NCBI GenBank assembly: GCA_024400425.1 | Contig: JAKSMV010000022.1 | Span: forward strand, 1 to 58,602 | Length of the DNA stretch: 58,602 bases | From: Bacteroidales bacterium | GTDB lineage: Bacteria > Bacteroidota > Bacteroidia > Bacteroidales > F082 | Direction: 5' to 3' | Translations under genes and position numbers: made by a program | Shown: positions 33,105-42,576 of the stretch, piece by piece | Numbering within the stretch: position 1 is the first letter of the stretch | How the letters are laid out: each line of letters begins with the position of its first letter | Notes under the pieces: generated by a model | Database searches by the model: none | Told to the model about the DNA's origin: nothing | The model's input: the letters and a program-made list of their open reading frames with translations, nothing else

Positions 33105-35498
33105 GTGATTTACCCCAACAATTTCGAACAGAAAATCGGTTTCAGCGGCATTCGCCAGATGCTTGCCTCCCACTGCATCAGCCAGATGGGATTGGAACGA
33201 GCTGAGAGCGTGTCGTTCACCACAAATATCAACCTTATAACCAAAAGTCTAGAACAAACCGAAGAGTTCATCAGCCTGCTACAAACTGGCATTCCATTCC
33301 CGATGCGCGACTTCCACGACCTTCGCGAAGCCTTCCATCGAATCCAGATCGACGGCACATGCCTCAGCATCGAGGACCTTTTCGCCCTGAAACCTTCGCT
33401 CAATGTGTTGGAGGCCATATTACGATTCGGTCGCTCCGATAGTTCGGAGGAAACGCCAAGGCTGAGAGCTTTGATAGAGAACATCTTTATCGACCGGCAA
33501 GTCTTCACCGAAGTCAACCGCCTGGTTGACGACAAAGGCGAGGTTCCCGACAATGCCTCGCCTGAACTGATGGAAATCAGGCAAGGCATCAGGCGCAAAC
33601 AAGGCGGCATCGAGCGACGGATCCGCCAAATCATGAGCGACGCGAAAACCGCAGGTTGGGTAGATCAGAAATCGGAAATCACCATCCGCGACGGGCGTTT
33701 GGTCATACCTGTGAAAGCCTCCGACAAGCGCGCCTTGCGCGGCTTCATCCACGATGAATCAGCAACTGGTCAGACCGTCTATATCGAACCTGCCGAAATC
33801 TTCGATACCTCAAATGAAATCAAGGAGTTGGAATATGCTGAAAAACGCGAAATCCACAAAATCCTGCTGGGTTTCACAAGACTCATCCGACCCTATCTCT
33901 CCGAATTGCGCAAGGCATGGAGCCTCATGGGCGAGCTTGATTTCATCCGCGCCAAAGCCTTGTTGGCACAAACCATCAAAGGTATCAAGCCACAAATTCA
34001 CGACGGAGCCTATTTCAACTGGATTCAGGCTCGCCACCCGATTCTGGAACAAAAGCTGAAAACGCAAGGCAAGGATATCGTTCCACTCGACATAAAACTG
34101 GACGGAAAAGACAGGATTTTAGTCATTTCAGGACCTAACGCAGGCGGCAAATCAGTCTGCCTGAAAACTACAGGACTCATTCAATATATGTTGCAATGCG
34201 GTCTCATGGTGCCCATGCGCATCGACTCGGAATGTGGCCTTTTCGAGAGTCTTTTCATTGACATCGGCGACGAGCAATCGCTTGAAAATGATTTGAGTAC
34301 ATACAGTTCTCACCTTCACAACATGAAGACGCTGTTGGAAAATGCCACATCCAATTCGCTTTTCCTCATCGATGAATTCGGAACGGGCACGGAGCCACAA
34401 TTAGGCGGTGCCATTGCAGAGGCTATCTTATTAGAACTGAACAAGAAAGAAGTTTTCGGCATCGTCACCACGCACTACGCCAACCTGAAACTTTTGGCCG
34501 ACAATCATGAAGGCATCATCAACGGCGCCATGCTGTTCGACACCAAGTTCATGCAGCCGATGTACATCATGATGACGGGCAAGCCCGGCAGTTCGTTCGC
34601 CTTTGAGATTGCAAAGAAAATCGGCTTCCCAAAATACATTCTGGAAAACGCTGCCACCATCACCGGCGACCAGCACTTGAAATTTGAGCAGCAGTTGCAG
34701 CAGTTGGAAGTCGATAAGAAAGCCATCCGCAAAAAGGAACAAGACCTGAAAATCGCCGACCAACTCCTGACCGAAGTCGTGACCAAATACAAGAACCTGC
34801 TTGCCGAACTCGAAAGCAAAAAAAAGCAATACATCCGTGATGCCGCAAAAGAAGCCAAGGAACTGATAGAGAGCGCCAACAGCAAGATTGAACGCACCAT
34901 CAAGGAAATCAAGGAAGCGCAAGCCGAGAAGGAAAAGACCAAGGAACTGCGCAAGGAATTGCAAGAAACCAAGGAAGAAATCATCAAGAAAGGCGAAGCC
35001 GCCGCCGAGCCAAAAAAGCCGAAACCCGTTGACGACGGCCAACTGAAAGTGGGCGACACAGTTTGCATCGACGACATGCAAGTGGTGGGCGAAATCGTTG
35101 CCATCACCGACACCGATGCCACCGTACTCTTCAACAGCATCAGGCTACGCACCTCACCCGAAAAGCTACGCAAGGTGAGCCGCGCCGAAGGCCGCAAGAC
35201 CATGCGCAAATGGCAAGCCAACATTGCTGACGACCTCAACGAGAAAGCCGAGCATTTTGACCTCACCCTTGATGTGCGTGGCAAACGCGCCGAAGAAGCT
35301 TTGGAAATCGTTGACAAATACATCGACGAAGCAAAACTGCTCAGCATCAAAGAAGTGAGCATCCTGCACGGCAAAGGAAATGGCATCTTGCGGAAACTCA
35401 TCCGCGAGAAACTCAGCCACATCCATGACATTGAGCATTATTGCGATGCCTCGTTGGAAACGGGCGGAGCAGGGATTACAAGGGTCTATTTCAGATAA
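33105..35498 (+). CDS. mutS2: MutS2 family DNA/ribosome-associated ATPase
   Basis: MutS2 lacks the mismatch-binding domain of MutS; it suppresses recombination or, in Bacillus, rescues collided ribosomes. The 797 residues have an N-terminal clamp/lever region, Walker A GPNAGGKS at about 343-350, Walker B LFLIDEFGTGTEP, a long coiled coil (about 510-640, Lys/Glu-rich), a KOW-like segment (LKVGDTVCIDDMQVVGEI) and a C-terminal Smr nuclease-type domain with LDVRG (about 722) and HGKGNG (about 755). Length is normal. Translation starts at GTG 33105; MIYPNNFEQKIGF matches the usual N-terminus. Confidence 0.95.
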   Translation: MIYPNNFEQKIGFSGIRQMLASHCISQMGLERAESVSFTTNINLITKSLEQTEEFISLLQTGIPFPMRDFHDLREAFHRIQIDGTCLSIEDLFALKPSLNVLEAILRFGRSDSSEETPRLRALIENIFIDRQVFTEVNRLVDDKGEVPDNASPELMEIRQGIRRKQGGIERRIRQIMSDAKTAGWVDQKSEITIRDGRLVIPVKASDKRALRGFIHDESATGQTVYIEPAEIFDTSNEIKELEYAEKREIHKILLGFTRLIRPYLSELRKAWSLMGELDFIRAKALLAQTIKGIKPQIHDGAYFNWIQARHPILEQKLKTQGKDIVPLDIKLDGKDRILVISGPNAGGKSVCLKTTGLIQYMLQCGLMVPMRIDSECGLFESLFIDIGDEQSLENDLSTYSSHLHNMKTLLENATSNSLFLIDEFGTGTEPQLGGAIAEAILLELNKKEVFGIVTTHYANLKLLADNHEGIINGAMLFDTKFMQPMYIMMTGKPGSSFAFEIAKKIGFPKYILENAATITGDQHLKFEQQLQQLEVDKKAIRKKEQDLKIADQLLTEVVTKYKNLLAELESKKKQYIRDAAKEAKELIESANSKIERTIKEIKEAQAEKEKTKELRKELQETKEEIIKKGEAAAEPKKPKPVDDGQLKVGDTVCIDDMQVVGEIVAITDTDATVLFNSIRLRTSPEKLRKVSRAEGRKTMRKWQANIADDLNEKAEHFDLTLDVRGKRAEEALEIVDKYIDEAKLLSIKEVSILHGKGNGILRKLIREKLSHIHDIEHYCDASLETGGAGITRVYFR

Positions 35499-35544
35499 TT
35501 GTCCCCTAAAGCATTGTGGTAGAGGAATAGTTTTCCCAATAAAA

Positions 35545-35584
35545 AAAGACTCCGAGAACGTCAATTGACATTCCCGAAGTCTTT
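35545..35584. terminator. Bidirectional terminator between mutS2 and the YeaQ/YmgE-type gene
   Basis: A 40-bp near-perfect inverted repeat: AAAGACTCCGAGAACGTCAA against its partner, 17 of 20 positions complementary, flanked by A and T runs. It serves two convergent genes. Confidence 0.75.
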
Positions 35585-35600
35585 AGTTCTTAAAGGAACT

Positions 35601-35846
35601 TTACTTCTTCTTGATCAAAGAAATAAGCCAAAGTAGCACAACAGCACCGACAATAGCGACAACTAATCTACCAATAAAGCCACCTGTCGATTGGAGGCCT
35701 ACAAGGCTAAACAGCCATCCGCCAAGTGCACCACCTACAACACCAACAAGAATTTGGATGATTAGGCCCATGCCAACATTCATGATTTTACCAGCCAGCC
35801 AACCAGCCAGACCTCCGATAAGGATAGAAAGAATAAAAGCCCACAT
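35601..35846 (-). CDS. GlsB/YeaQ/YmgE-family small membrane protein
   Basis: 81 residues with three glycine-zipper membrane helices (GGLAGWLAGKIM, ILVGVVGGALGGWLF, LVVAIVGAVVLLWLI) and a KKK tail. This is the transglycosylase-associated protein family, induced by stress in several bacteria; the biochemical role is unknown. It lies 24 bp downstream of engB on the same strand and could be read through from that operon. Confidence 0.85.
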   Translation of the reverse strand: MWAFILSILIGGLAGWLAGKIMNVGMGLIIQILVGVVGGALGGWLFSLVGLQSTGGFIGRLVVAIVGAVVLLWLISLIKKK

Positions 35847-35870
35847 AATGATTTAATTTAATTTAATAAT

Positions 35871-36494
35871 TTATAATCCGTTTGTCTTCTTAAGATTTTC
35901 TATTTCATTGTTTTGCTGCTCGATGTAATCCAACACTTCATCACGGCCGACTTGTTTTTCAGATGAAGTCACGAAAATTGGCGGCAGTTCTTCCCAATCT
36001 TCAAGCAGACGCTTTTTGTAGTTCTCGACATTCAGGTTGACTTGCGTCTTCGAGAGCTTGTCAGCCTTGGTGAACACGATGCAGAACGGCACGCCGTTTT
36101 CGCCCAGCCATTCCATGAAGCCGATGTCGCTGGCCTGCGGTTCGATGCGCGAATCGACAAGCACGAAAGTCGTCACCAGATTGCGCCGGCGCGAGATATA
36201 GTTATTCAGCATAATGCGCCATTCTTCGCGCGTCTTCTTAGAATGCTGTGCAAAGCCATAGCCAGGCAAATCGACGATATACCACGAGTCGTTGATGACG
36301 AAATGGTTGATTGTAATGGTTTTGCCAGGCACAGAAGACGTCTTGGCCAAACCACCATGTTGGGTGAGCATGTTAATCAACGACGATTTCCCCACGTTGG
36401 AACGGCCAATGAAAGCATATTCCGGGATGTTGTCTTTTGGCAGCTTGTCGAATTTCGTGTTGCTGCAAAGGAAGTATGATTTGCTAATTTTCAT
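35871..36494 (-). CDS. engB: Ribosome-biogenesis GTPase EngB (YihA/YsxC)
   Basis: A 207-residue GTPase needed for assembly of the 50S subunit. G1 is [14 protein letters not shown] (about 28-41), the switch region [13 protein letters not shown]3 DLPGYG, G4 FTKADK and G5 TSSEK. Length is normal. The ATG overlaps the stop of the upstream acyltransferase by 4 bp, so it is translationally coupled to the lipid genes. Confidence 0.96.
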   Translation of the reverse strand: MKISKSYFLCSNTKFDKLPKDNIPEYAFIGRSNVGKSSLINMLTQHGGLAKTSSVPGKTITINHFVINDSWYIVDLPGYGFAQHSKKTREEWRIMLNNYISRRRNLVTTFVLVDSRIEPQASDIGFMEWLGENGVPFCIVFTKADKLSKTQVNLNVENYKKRLLEDWEELPPIFVTSSEKQVGRDEVLDYIEQQNNEIENLKKTNGL

Positions 36495-37456
36495 TTCAGA
36501 TGTTCGGGTTTTAATCCTTTTTGATAAACAAGGTGACGTTGGAATTTTTCTTCAAAAATGTCGGCGATGGTAATCAAAATACCGGTTTCCTCAACATTTC
36601 CAAATGGTGGATTAAGGGCTGTTCCGAATGAACGCATCGAGGAAGAAAGGTTCATGTAGGCGTTTACCAAAGGCGGCACTGCAGCACCACGTTCGCGCAC
36701 GCTACGCACAAGGATTCGGTAATTGTCTTTATAGTTTTGGCCAGAGAAAACCTGACGCAACTGTTCTTTGTCGGCGAGGATTGGCAAGTCGTATTTTGGA
36801 TATGGACGCACCAATTCGTCAGGGTCCGAGAAGTTGGTTTGCATGAAATACAAGATCATGTCGCGCGACAGGCGTTCCAACTGTGGATACATCGTAACCT
36901 TTCCAAAATAATACTTTGCCTGAGGATACAATTCGATGAGCGAACCCAATCCATCCCACAGGTTATCAAGGGAATACATTCCTTTCGAAATACTCTTAGT
37001 AGGCTGATAATCAGGCTGCACAAACGAACGACCCAACTCGATTGTGTAGGGCAGGAAGTCGTTCACAAAGCGTTTGGAATAGTGGAAAAGCTCGCTGGTT
37101 GGCGTACTCACTTGGCCATTTTCGTCAACAGGCAAGTTCTCGCACAGCAAGAAACGATAGCCACCCACAATAGCCTTATCCACAGGATTCCAGACGATAA
37201 GCTGCTTGAAGCAATGCTCTTCGCAGGTATCGAATTCGTCGATGTCACAATCGAGGCCCGTGCCGCCACCCGAAACGCGAAAACTGATTTCGCGCAATCG
37301 GCCAATTTCACGCATTATATTTGGCGAATCGTGAGCTGTCAGCACATAAATCTCATTGCCTCCGTTGTTAGTCTTTCGGAAGAATTTCTCAAGCGTAAGC
37401 TCCTCCATAATGGCTTCGACAGGAACCGCCGGGATGATATCTTGAACTGCATTCAT
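36491..37456 (-). CDS. GNAT-type N-acyltransferase (OlsB/GlsB-like)
   Basis: 321 residues of the hemolysin-like GNAT acyltransferase family ([51 protein letters not shown]). In Bacteroides thetaiotaomicron the neighbouring pair glsB/glsA N-acylates glycine and then O-acylates the product to make glycine lipids, as I recall; the same gene pair and 4-bp overlap here supports that role. An alternative is ornithine-lipid or related aminolipid synthesis. Acts at the inner membrane with acyl-ACP. The engB start overlaps its end by 4 bp. Confidence 0.75.
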   Translation of the reverse strand: MNAVQDIIPAVPVEAIMEELTLEKFFRKTNNGGNEIYVLTAHDSPNIMREIGRLREISFRVSGGGTGLDCDIDEFDTCEEHCFKQLIVWNPVDKAIVGGYRFLLCENLPVDENGQVSTPTSELFHYSKRFVNDFLPYTIELGRSFVQPDYQPTKSISKGMYSLDNLWDGLGSLIELYPQAKYYFGKVTMYPQLERLSRDMILYFMQTNFSDPDELVRPYPKYDLPILADKEQLRQVFSGQNYKDNYRILVRSVRERGAAVPPLVNAYMNLSSSMRSFGTALNPPFGNVEETGILITIADIFEEKFQRHLVYQKGLKPEHLK

Positions 37457-38328
37457 ATCTTATACTGCTTATTAGGGTCAAATATTTGGTTAGGGTCGTC
37501 AGGCAATTGATAAGAGAAAGTACGCAACTTTTCAGCCCATTGCGCATCGGTGAAGCGATGGTCGAAAACCTGATATGGTATCGGTTGGCCGAAAGTGATG
37601 GTCAATGTCTTGTTACGTTGCTTAAACATCTCATCAACAAGAAAAGCCATTTCAATATTCACCTTGATTTTCAAGAACTTGCGCACCCTTGCAAGGTTAT
37701 AGAAGAAATTGGAGTTGCGACCATCGATATGCACCGGAATGATATCACGTTGGTACTCTTTTGCCTTGGTCACAAAGGTCTTTTTCCAATCGAGGTCCAT
37801 GATTTTTCCGCCTTTCGTCTTGCGCGAGCAAAGGCCAAAAGGAAAATAGCAAATCGGCTTGTCGGAAGCGAAAGTCTCGTTGAAAAGCCTAAGGTTTTCC
37901 TGACGATTTGCCACGCCATTTCCCACTTTATTGACTGGAATGAAAAGCGGACGAAGGCTTTCGACGAACATCAAGAAATCGTTAACCGGAGCTTGCACAT
38001 CAGCGCGCTGTTCACCGATTTTACCAAGCAATGCTATGCCATCCAAACCACCCAAAGGATGATTTGACGCCACCACGATACGGTTGGTTGCCGTCAGGTT
38101 TTCGGCACCATTGACCACCACATTCAAATTAAACTCCTTGATGACAGCTTGCACAAAATCAACACCTTGCAGATGCCCACAGCGAGCGAGAATCGCATTG
38201 ATATCGTCCTCATGGAGCAAACGCTGAATCTTCCTGAACAGCCAATTTGGCATCCGTTTCATCAGCTTTGGCACCTTTGCATTGAAGATAGCCCGAAGGT
38301 CGATTTGCTGCACTTGCTTCGATTCCAT
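37453..38328 (-). CDS. PlsC-type O-acyltransferase (GlsA-like)
   Basis: A 291-residue lysophosphatidic-acid-acyltransferase-like protein with the active-site motif NHPLGGLDG (about residues 89-97), then FIPVNKVG and CYFPFGLCSRKTKGG. In the two-gene glycine-lipid pathway the O-acyltransferase adds the second acyl chain to N-acyl-glycine; assignment rests on the adjacent GNAT partner. First gene of a three-gene leftward operon (this gene, the GNAT gene, engB), each overlapping the next by 4 bp. A -7 box lies at 38355-38362 on the minus strand. Confidence 0.75.
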   Translation of the reverse strand: MESKQVQQIDLRAIFNAKVPKLMKRMPNWLFRKIQRLLHEDDINAILARCGHLQGVDFVQAVIKEFNLNVVVNGAENLTATNRIVVASNHPLGGLDGIALLGKIGEQRADVQAPVNDFLMFVESLRPLFIPVNKVGNGVANRQENLRLFNETFASDKPICYFPFGLCSRKTKGGKIMDLDWKKTFVTKAKEYQRDIIPVHIDGRNSNFFYNLARVRKFLKIKVNIEMAFLVDEMFKQRNKTLTITFGQPIPYQVFDHRFTDAQWAEKLRTFSYQLPDDPNQIFDPNKQYKI

Positions 38329-38354
38329 TCTGAAACAACTTTTCTTAATGGGTG

Positions 38355-38362
38355 CAAAAATA
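38355..38362 (-). promoter_or_regulatory. Bacteroidetes -7 box for the acyltransferase/engB operon
   Basis: Read on the minus strand the segment is TATTTTTG followed by CACC, a match to TAnnTTTG, 27 bp before the ATG at 38328. The -33 region is A+T-rich without a clear TTTG. Confidence 0.45.
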
Positions 38363-38518
38363 GAAAAAATATAAAGTCAGTTTGTATTCTCCAACTGCAA
38401 AAAAACAAGAAGTGACATGAATTTTCACTCAAACGCATTTGTGAAAAATACTTAAATATTTGAATTTCAACAAATTCACACCTATGTTGATAACTTTTTC
38501 CCAAAAATTGGCAAAAAA

Positions 38519-38552
38519 GTGGGAGAAAATGCAGCAGAGTGGGAGAAAATGC
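38519..38552 (+). promoter_or_regulatory. MraZ operator-like direct repeats
   Basis: GTGGGAGAAAATGC occurs at 38519-38532 and again at 38539-38552, exactly 20 bp apart (two helical turns, same face). MraZ proteins bind direct repeats with a GTGGG core upstream of their own operon, so this is the likely autoregulatory site of the dcw cluster. A -7-like box (TAATTTCG, 38555-38562) begins 3 bp downstream, so a bound repressor would occlude polymerase. Confidence 0.7.
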
Positions 38553-38585
38553 ACTAATTTCGCAATCTCAATTAAGCACATAAAA

Positions 38586-39038
38586 ATGAGTTATCCAGTA
38601 GGTCAAATCAATTGCAAATTAGATTCGAAAGGCCGTTTGATGATGCCTTCCGAATTCAAGGAGCAGCTTGGCATCCAAGCGAGTGACGGCTTCGTCATGC
38701 GCATTGGTTCTGGTAAATTCAACAAGTGCCTCGAACTCTACACAAGAAAGGATTGGGACGTATTGCAAGACAAACTCAACAATTCTCTCAATCCGTTCAA
38801 TCCGGTACACCAAGCCGTCATGCGAAAGTTCAACGACGGGACGCGCATTGCCAAACTTGACGCCAATGGCCGACTGCAGATTCCAAAGGAACTCATCGAA
38901 GAGGCGCATCTCATCAAAGACATCGTCCTAACCTCAGTAACCACGAAGATGGAAATCTGGGACAAGGCTCTCTACAAAGAAGAGCTTGACGGTATCGACA
39001 ACGAGCTTTACCTGCAAATTCTCACAGACATTAAATAG
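38586..39038 (+). CDS. mraZ: Transcriptional regulator MraZ
   Basis: 150 residues with two SpoVT/AbrB-like (swapped-hairpin) units: LDSKGRLMMPSEFKEQLG at about 10-27 and LDANGRLQIPKELIEE near 95-110. It is the DNA-binding autorepressor of the division and cell-wall cluster. The frame is open from 38460, but MSYPVGQINCKLDSKG at 38586 fits the family and leaves the operator repeats upstream and untranslated. First gene of the rightward cluster; rsmH follows after 11 bp. Confidence 0.95.
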   Translation: MSYPVGQINCKLDSKGRLMMPSEFKEQLGIQASDGFVMRIGSGKFNKCLELYTRKDWDVLQDKLNNSLNPFNPVHQAVMRKFNDGTRIAKLDANGRLQIPKELIEEAHLIKDIVLTSVTTKMEIWDKALYKEELDGIDNELYLQILTDIK

Positions 39039-39049
39039 GAGGCCCTGCA

Positions 39050-39943
39050 ATGTATCACGATCCGGTCATGTTGAACGAATGCATTCAGGGGTTGAACATC
39101 GACCCTGAAGGTGTATATGCCGACGTCACTTTTGGCGGCGGCGGACACTCGCGTGCCATTTTGGAGCAGCTCACCACTGGTCATCTTTATGCCTTCGACC
39201 AAGACGAAGACGCTGCCCGCAACGCCTTCGACGACCCACGATTCACCTTCATTCCTCAGAATTTCAAATATTTCAAGAACTTCATACAACTCTATCACGG
39301 TGGTAAGATTGACGGCGTGATTGCCGACTTAGGAGTTTCGTCGCACCAATTCGACACACCCGAGAAAGGCTTCTCCACCCGTTTCGACGGCCGGCTCGAC
39401 ATGCGCATGAGCCAAGAAAACCCCTTGGACGCCAGTGCCATCGTCAACACATACGACCACGCCTCGCTGACCAGAATCTTGAGCCTTTATGGTGAAGTGC
39501 AGCAAGCCCACCTCATTGCCAACGACATCATCATGGCTCGCGAGAACGCACTCATCGAGACCACAACACAACTGAAAGATGCCGTTCAAGCCCGTTTGCC
39601 AAGAGGCAAGGAAAACAAGGTTCTGGCGCAAATCTTCCAAGCGCTCCGCATCGAAGTGAACCAAGAACTCGAAGCCCTTGGCGCCTTCCTCGAGCAATGC
39701 CCCGACGTGCTCAAACCCGGAGCCCGATTGGTGGTGATGTCGTATCACTCGCTTGAAGACCGCATCGTGAAGAACTACACCAAGACAGGCAATGCCGAAG
39801 GCAAGGAAGAGAAAGACTTCTTCGGCAACCTGCTCACACCTTATAAATTAATAACGCGCAAGCCTATCGTCCCGGCCGACGAAGAAATCGCCCGCAACAG
39901 TCGTGCACGCAGCGCCAAATTGAGAATTGCAGAAAGGAGATAA
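39050..39943 (+). CDS. rsmH: 16S rRNA (cytosine-1402 N4) methyltransferase RsmH
   Basis: A 297-residue SAM-dependent enzyme modifying C1402 of 16S rRNA. Typical features: YHDPVMLNECI at the start, DVTFGGGGHSRAIL (SAM site), DLGVSSHQFDTPEKGFS, RLDMRM, and the C-terminal SYHSLEDRIVKN and SRARSAKLRIAERR. Short intergenic gaps on both sides (11 and 3 bp) place it firmly in the dcw operon. Confidence 0.97.
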   Translation: MYHDPVMLNECIQGLNIDPEGVYADVTFGGGGHSRAILEQLTTGHLYAFDQDEDAARNAFDDPRFTFIPQNFKYFKNFIQLYHGGKIDGVIADLGVSSHQFDTPEKGFSTRFDGRLDMRMSQENPLDASAIVNTYDHASLTRILSLYGEVQQAHLIANDIIMARENALIETTTQLKDAVQARLPRGKENKVLAQIFQALRIEVNQELEALGAFLEQCPDVLKPGARLVVMSYHSLEDRIVKNYTKTGNAEGKEEKDFFGNLLTPYKLITRKPIVPADEEIARNSRARSAKLRIAERR

Positions 39944-39946
39944 GAC

Positions 39947-40429
39947 ATGGGGAAAAGCAAATCCAATAAAGGGAGCAAAAAAGTAATGACCATCTTGGGC
40001 GGCAACTTCTTGCTGAAAGAAAAATTCAGCAAGCAGTTTCCTTTCATCGTAGTCGTGACCGTGCTCTTGATGATTATCATCGGGAACACCTACATCGCCG
40101 AAGAGCGCACTCGCGAAATAGCCAAGACCACCAAAGAACTGAACGACCTACATGTGGAATACATCCAACTCAAGTCAGCCATCATGCAAGCCTCCAAGCA
40201 ATCAGTCCTCTCCGCCGGTCTGAGAGAATGCGGCCTGAAAGAATCCATCGATCCCATCAGAAGAATCAACACTACCGATATTACACAAGCAGCAGGTCTT
40301 CCAGATGTTTCGGAAGAACCGACTATCGCATCGGCTGGCTCTAACGATGCCACAGAAAACCAGGAATCGTCTTTGGGGAAAGAGACTGGGAATGACTCTG
40401 TGACCAACGAAAACTCAAATAAATTATAA
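39947..40429 (+). CDS. ftsL: FtsL-like division protein
   Basis: 160 residues: a basic cytoplasmic start, one membrane helix (about residues 34-52, FIVVVTVLLMIIIGNTYI), then a coiled coil (REIAKTTKELNDLHVEYIQLK) and an acidic Ser/Glu-rich tail (about 110-160). Size, topology and position between rsmH and ftsI are those of Bacteroidetes FtsL, which with FtsB/FtsQ activates septal peptidoglycan synthesis. Sequence conservation in this family is weak, so position carries much of the call. Confidence 0.8.
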   Translation: MGKSKSNKGSKKVMTILGGNFLLKEKFSKQFPFIVVVTVLLMIIIGNTYIAEERTREIAKTTKELNDLHVEYIQLKSAIMQASKQSVLSAGLRECGLKESIDPIRRINTTDITQAAGLPDVSEEPTIASAGSNDATENQESSLGKETGNDSVTNENSNKL

Positions 40430-40434
40430 GGATT

Positions 40435-42576
40435 ATGAAGAACGAGCCTAAAACCGACACACTTTGGAAGACCTACTTGGTGTACATCTTGGCACTTGTC
40501 TTTGGTATTGCCATCATTGCCAAAACCATTATCGTGATGACCAAAGACAGCAAAGACCTCAGCGAGCTAGCCAAAAAGCAAGAATATCGAGTTGACACGT
40601 TGGAAGCTGCACGCGGCAACATTTTTTCATGCGATGGCAACCTAATGGCCACCTCGGTACCCGTTTACGACATTCACTTCGACGCCACCGTAGTTGACAA
40701 CGACACTTTCGCCTACTATATCGACTCGCTCAGTGTTCGGCTTGCAGAAATGATTCCGAGCAAAAATGCCAGCCAGTGGAAAGCCGACTTAAGTAAAGCA
40801 AAAGCTGAAGGGAAAAGATACTATCGCATAACGAAAGATGCCACATTGCAGCAATTCCATGCCATGCAACAATTCCCAATCTTCAACAAGGGCCGATTCA
40901 GCGGCGGCTTCAGAGGCGAACCAAGAATGAAGCGTGACTTGCCCTACAAAGAACTCGCCAAACGCATGATCGGCTATATTGGAAAAGAAGAGAAGAGCCG
41001 CGTTGGTCTTGAAGGCGCCTACGACAACTATCTGAAAGGTGTCAATGGCCGCCAACATGTGAGAAGACTCCACCACGGAGGCTGGATGCCCGTTGACTCC
41101 GACGACAACATCGATGCCCAAGACGGCAACGACATTTACACCTCATTCGACGTCAATCTTCAAGACATCGTCGAGAGCAGTTTCCTCAACACCATGATAA
41201 CCAACAAAGCCGAACAGGGGTGCGCCATACTCATGGAAGTAGAAACTGGATACGTCAGGGCTTTAGCGAATCTGAAGTTCAACCACAAGACCCAAAAATA
41301 CGAAGAGTCATACAACTTCGCACTTGCCGAGCGCTACGAACCGGGTTCAGTGTTCAAGATAGCATCGATGGTAGTGCTTTTCAACCACAAGCCACAACTC
41401 GCCCTGACCGACAAAGTCAACATCGGGACAGGGCCTATCATCTTCTCGAAGCGCGTCATGAAAGACGACCACAGCTTTGCCAAAAACGGCATCGCTACAG
41501 TGGCGGAAGTCATTGAGCAATCGTCAAACAAAGGCACTGCAGTGCTCATTACGAAACAATTCATGACCCATCCCGAGAAATATGTCGAAGGACTATACGC
41601 GTTAGGGCTGAACAACAAGATTGGTACTGGCATAGCGGGCGAAGCTCAGCCTGCCATCAAGCACCCTTCCAACAAATTATGGTCGAATGTATCACTGCCC
41701 TGGATGTCGATAGGCTACGAAGTGAACGTCACCCCTCTTCAAATCATCACGTTATACAATGCCATCGCCAACGACGGCAAGATGATGAAGCCCCAATTCG
41801 TTACCGAAATCAAGAAAGGCAACCAAACCATCGAGAAGTTTGAACCCGTGGTGATGAACCCACAGATTTGCCCGCCAGAATGCGTCAAGAAGCTGCAAGA
41901 AATGCTTCACGGAGTCACCGTGCGCGGTACTGCAAAACGCCAGCTTGGCGATTGCAGTTTCCCTGTGGCAGGAAAGACGGGCACGGCACAATATTGCGAT
42001 CCAAAGCTCGGATACACCTATCGCGACCCCAATACGGGAAGAAGACTCTACAACACCACTTTCGTTGGTTACTTCCCTGCCGACAACCCGAAATACACCT
42101 GCATCGTCGTGGTCAGCCAAGCAAGAGGGAAATACTGGGCTGCTGGTGGCGTATCGGCCCCAGGCTTTAGAGACATTGCCGAAAAAGTGTATGCTTCACG
42201 TTTAGGTTCGCCCCTCGAAACAAGCGACAGCACTATCACTCGCGAACAAAACAAACCCGCCATAGTACATAAAGAGCAAGCCCAACAATACTTCAACAGC
42301 CTGAACATCAATTGTGCCGACTACACCATCAACGGCGAATGGGCTGTAGCTGAAACCGTCAACGACAACAAGACCAACCTGAATGTCGCCAACATCAAGG
42401 AAGGCATCGTGCCCAACGTCATCGGGATGAACATCACCGATGCCGTCTATCTGCTCGAGACCATGGGCATCGCGCCCAGATTCAGCGGGCAAGGCATAGT
42501 AACCCAACAATCATTGCAACCTGACGACAGCATCAAAGAAGGCTGCACAATGCAACTTAAATTGGAAAGCAAATGA
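40435..42576 (+). CDS. ftsI: Septal peptidoglycan transpeptidase FtsI (PBP3) with PASTA domain
   Basis: A 713-residue class B PBP that cross-links septal peptidoglycan. One N-terminal membrane helix (about 14-33), a PBP dimerisation region, then the transpeptidase domain with S305-V-F-K308 (nucleophile Ser305), S363-S-N365 and K514-T-G516. The last ~60 residues ([20 protein letters not shown] ...) form a PASTA domain. It ends 4 bp into murE (ATGA overlap). Confidence 0.95.
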   Translation: MKNEPKTDTLWKTYLVYILALVFGIAIIAKTIIVMTKDSKDLSELAKKQEYRVDTLEAARGNIFSCDGNLMATSVPVYDIHFDATVVDNDTFAYYIDSLSVRLAEMIPSKNASQWKADLSKAKAEGKRYYRITKDATLQQFHAMQQFPIFNKGRFSGGFRGEPRMKRDLPYKELAKRMIGYIGKEEKSRVGLEGAYDNYLKGVNGRQHVRRLHHGGWMPVDSDDNIDAQDGNDIYTSFDVNLQDIVESSFLNTMITNKAEQGCAILMEVETGYVRALANLKFNHKTQKYEESYNFALAERYEPGSVFKIASMVVLFNHKPQLALTDKVNIGTGPIIFSKRVMKDDHSFAKNGIATVAEVIEQSSNKGTAVLITKQFMTHPEKYVEGLYALGLNNKIGTGIAGEAQPAIKHPSNKLWSNVSLPWMSIGYEVNVTPLQIITLYNAIANDGKMMKPQFVTEIKKGNQTIEKFEPVVMNPQICPPECVKKLQEMLHGVTVRGTAKRQLGDCSFPVAGKTGTAQYCDPKLGYTYRDPNTGRRLYNTTFVGYFPADNPKYTCIVVVSQARGKYWAAGGVSAPGFRDIAEKVYASRLGSPLETSDSTITREQNKPAIVHKEQAQQYFNSLNINCADYTINGEWAVAETVNDNKTNLNVANIKEGIVPNVIGMNITDAVYLLETMGIAPRFSGQGIVTQQSLQPDDSIKEGCTMQLKLESK

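Noticed and set aside
34505..35431. 308-codon minus-strand frame inside mutS2
   Set aside because: Antisense to the coiled-coil region of MutS2; a Ser/Leu-rich shadow of Lys/Glu codons, not a gene.
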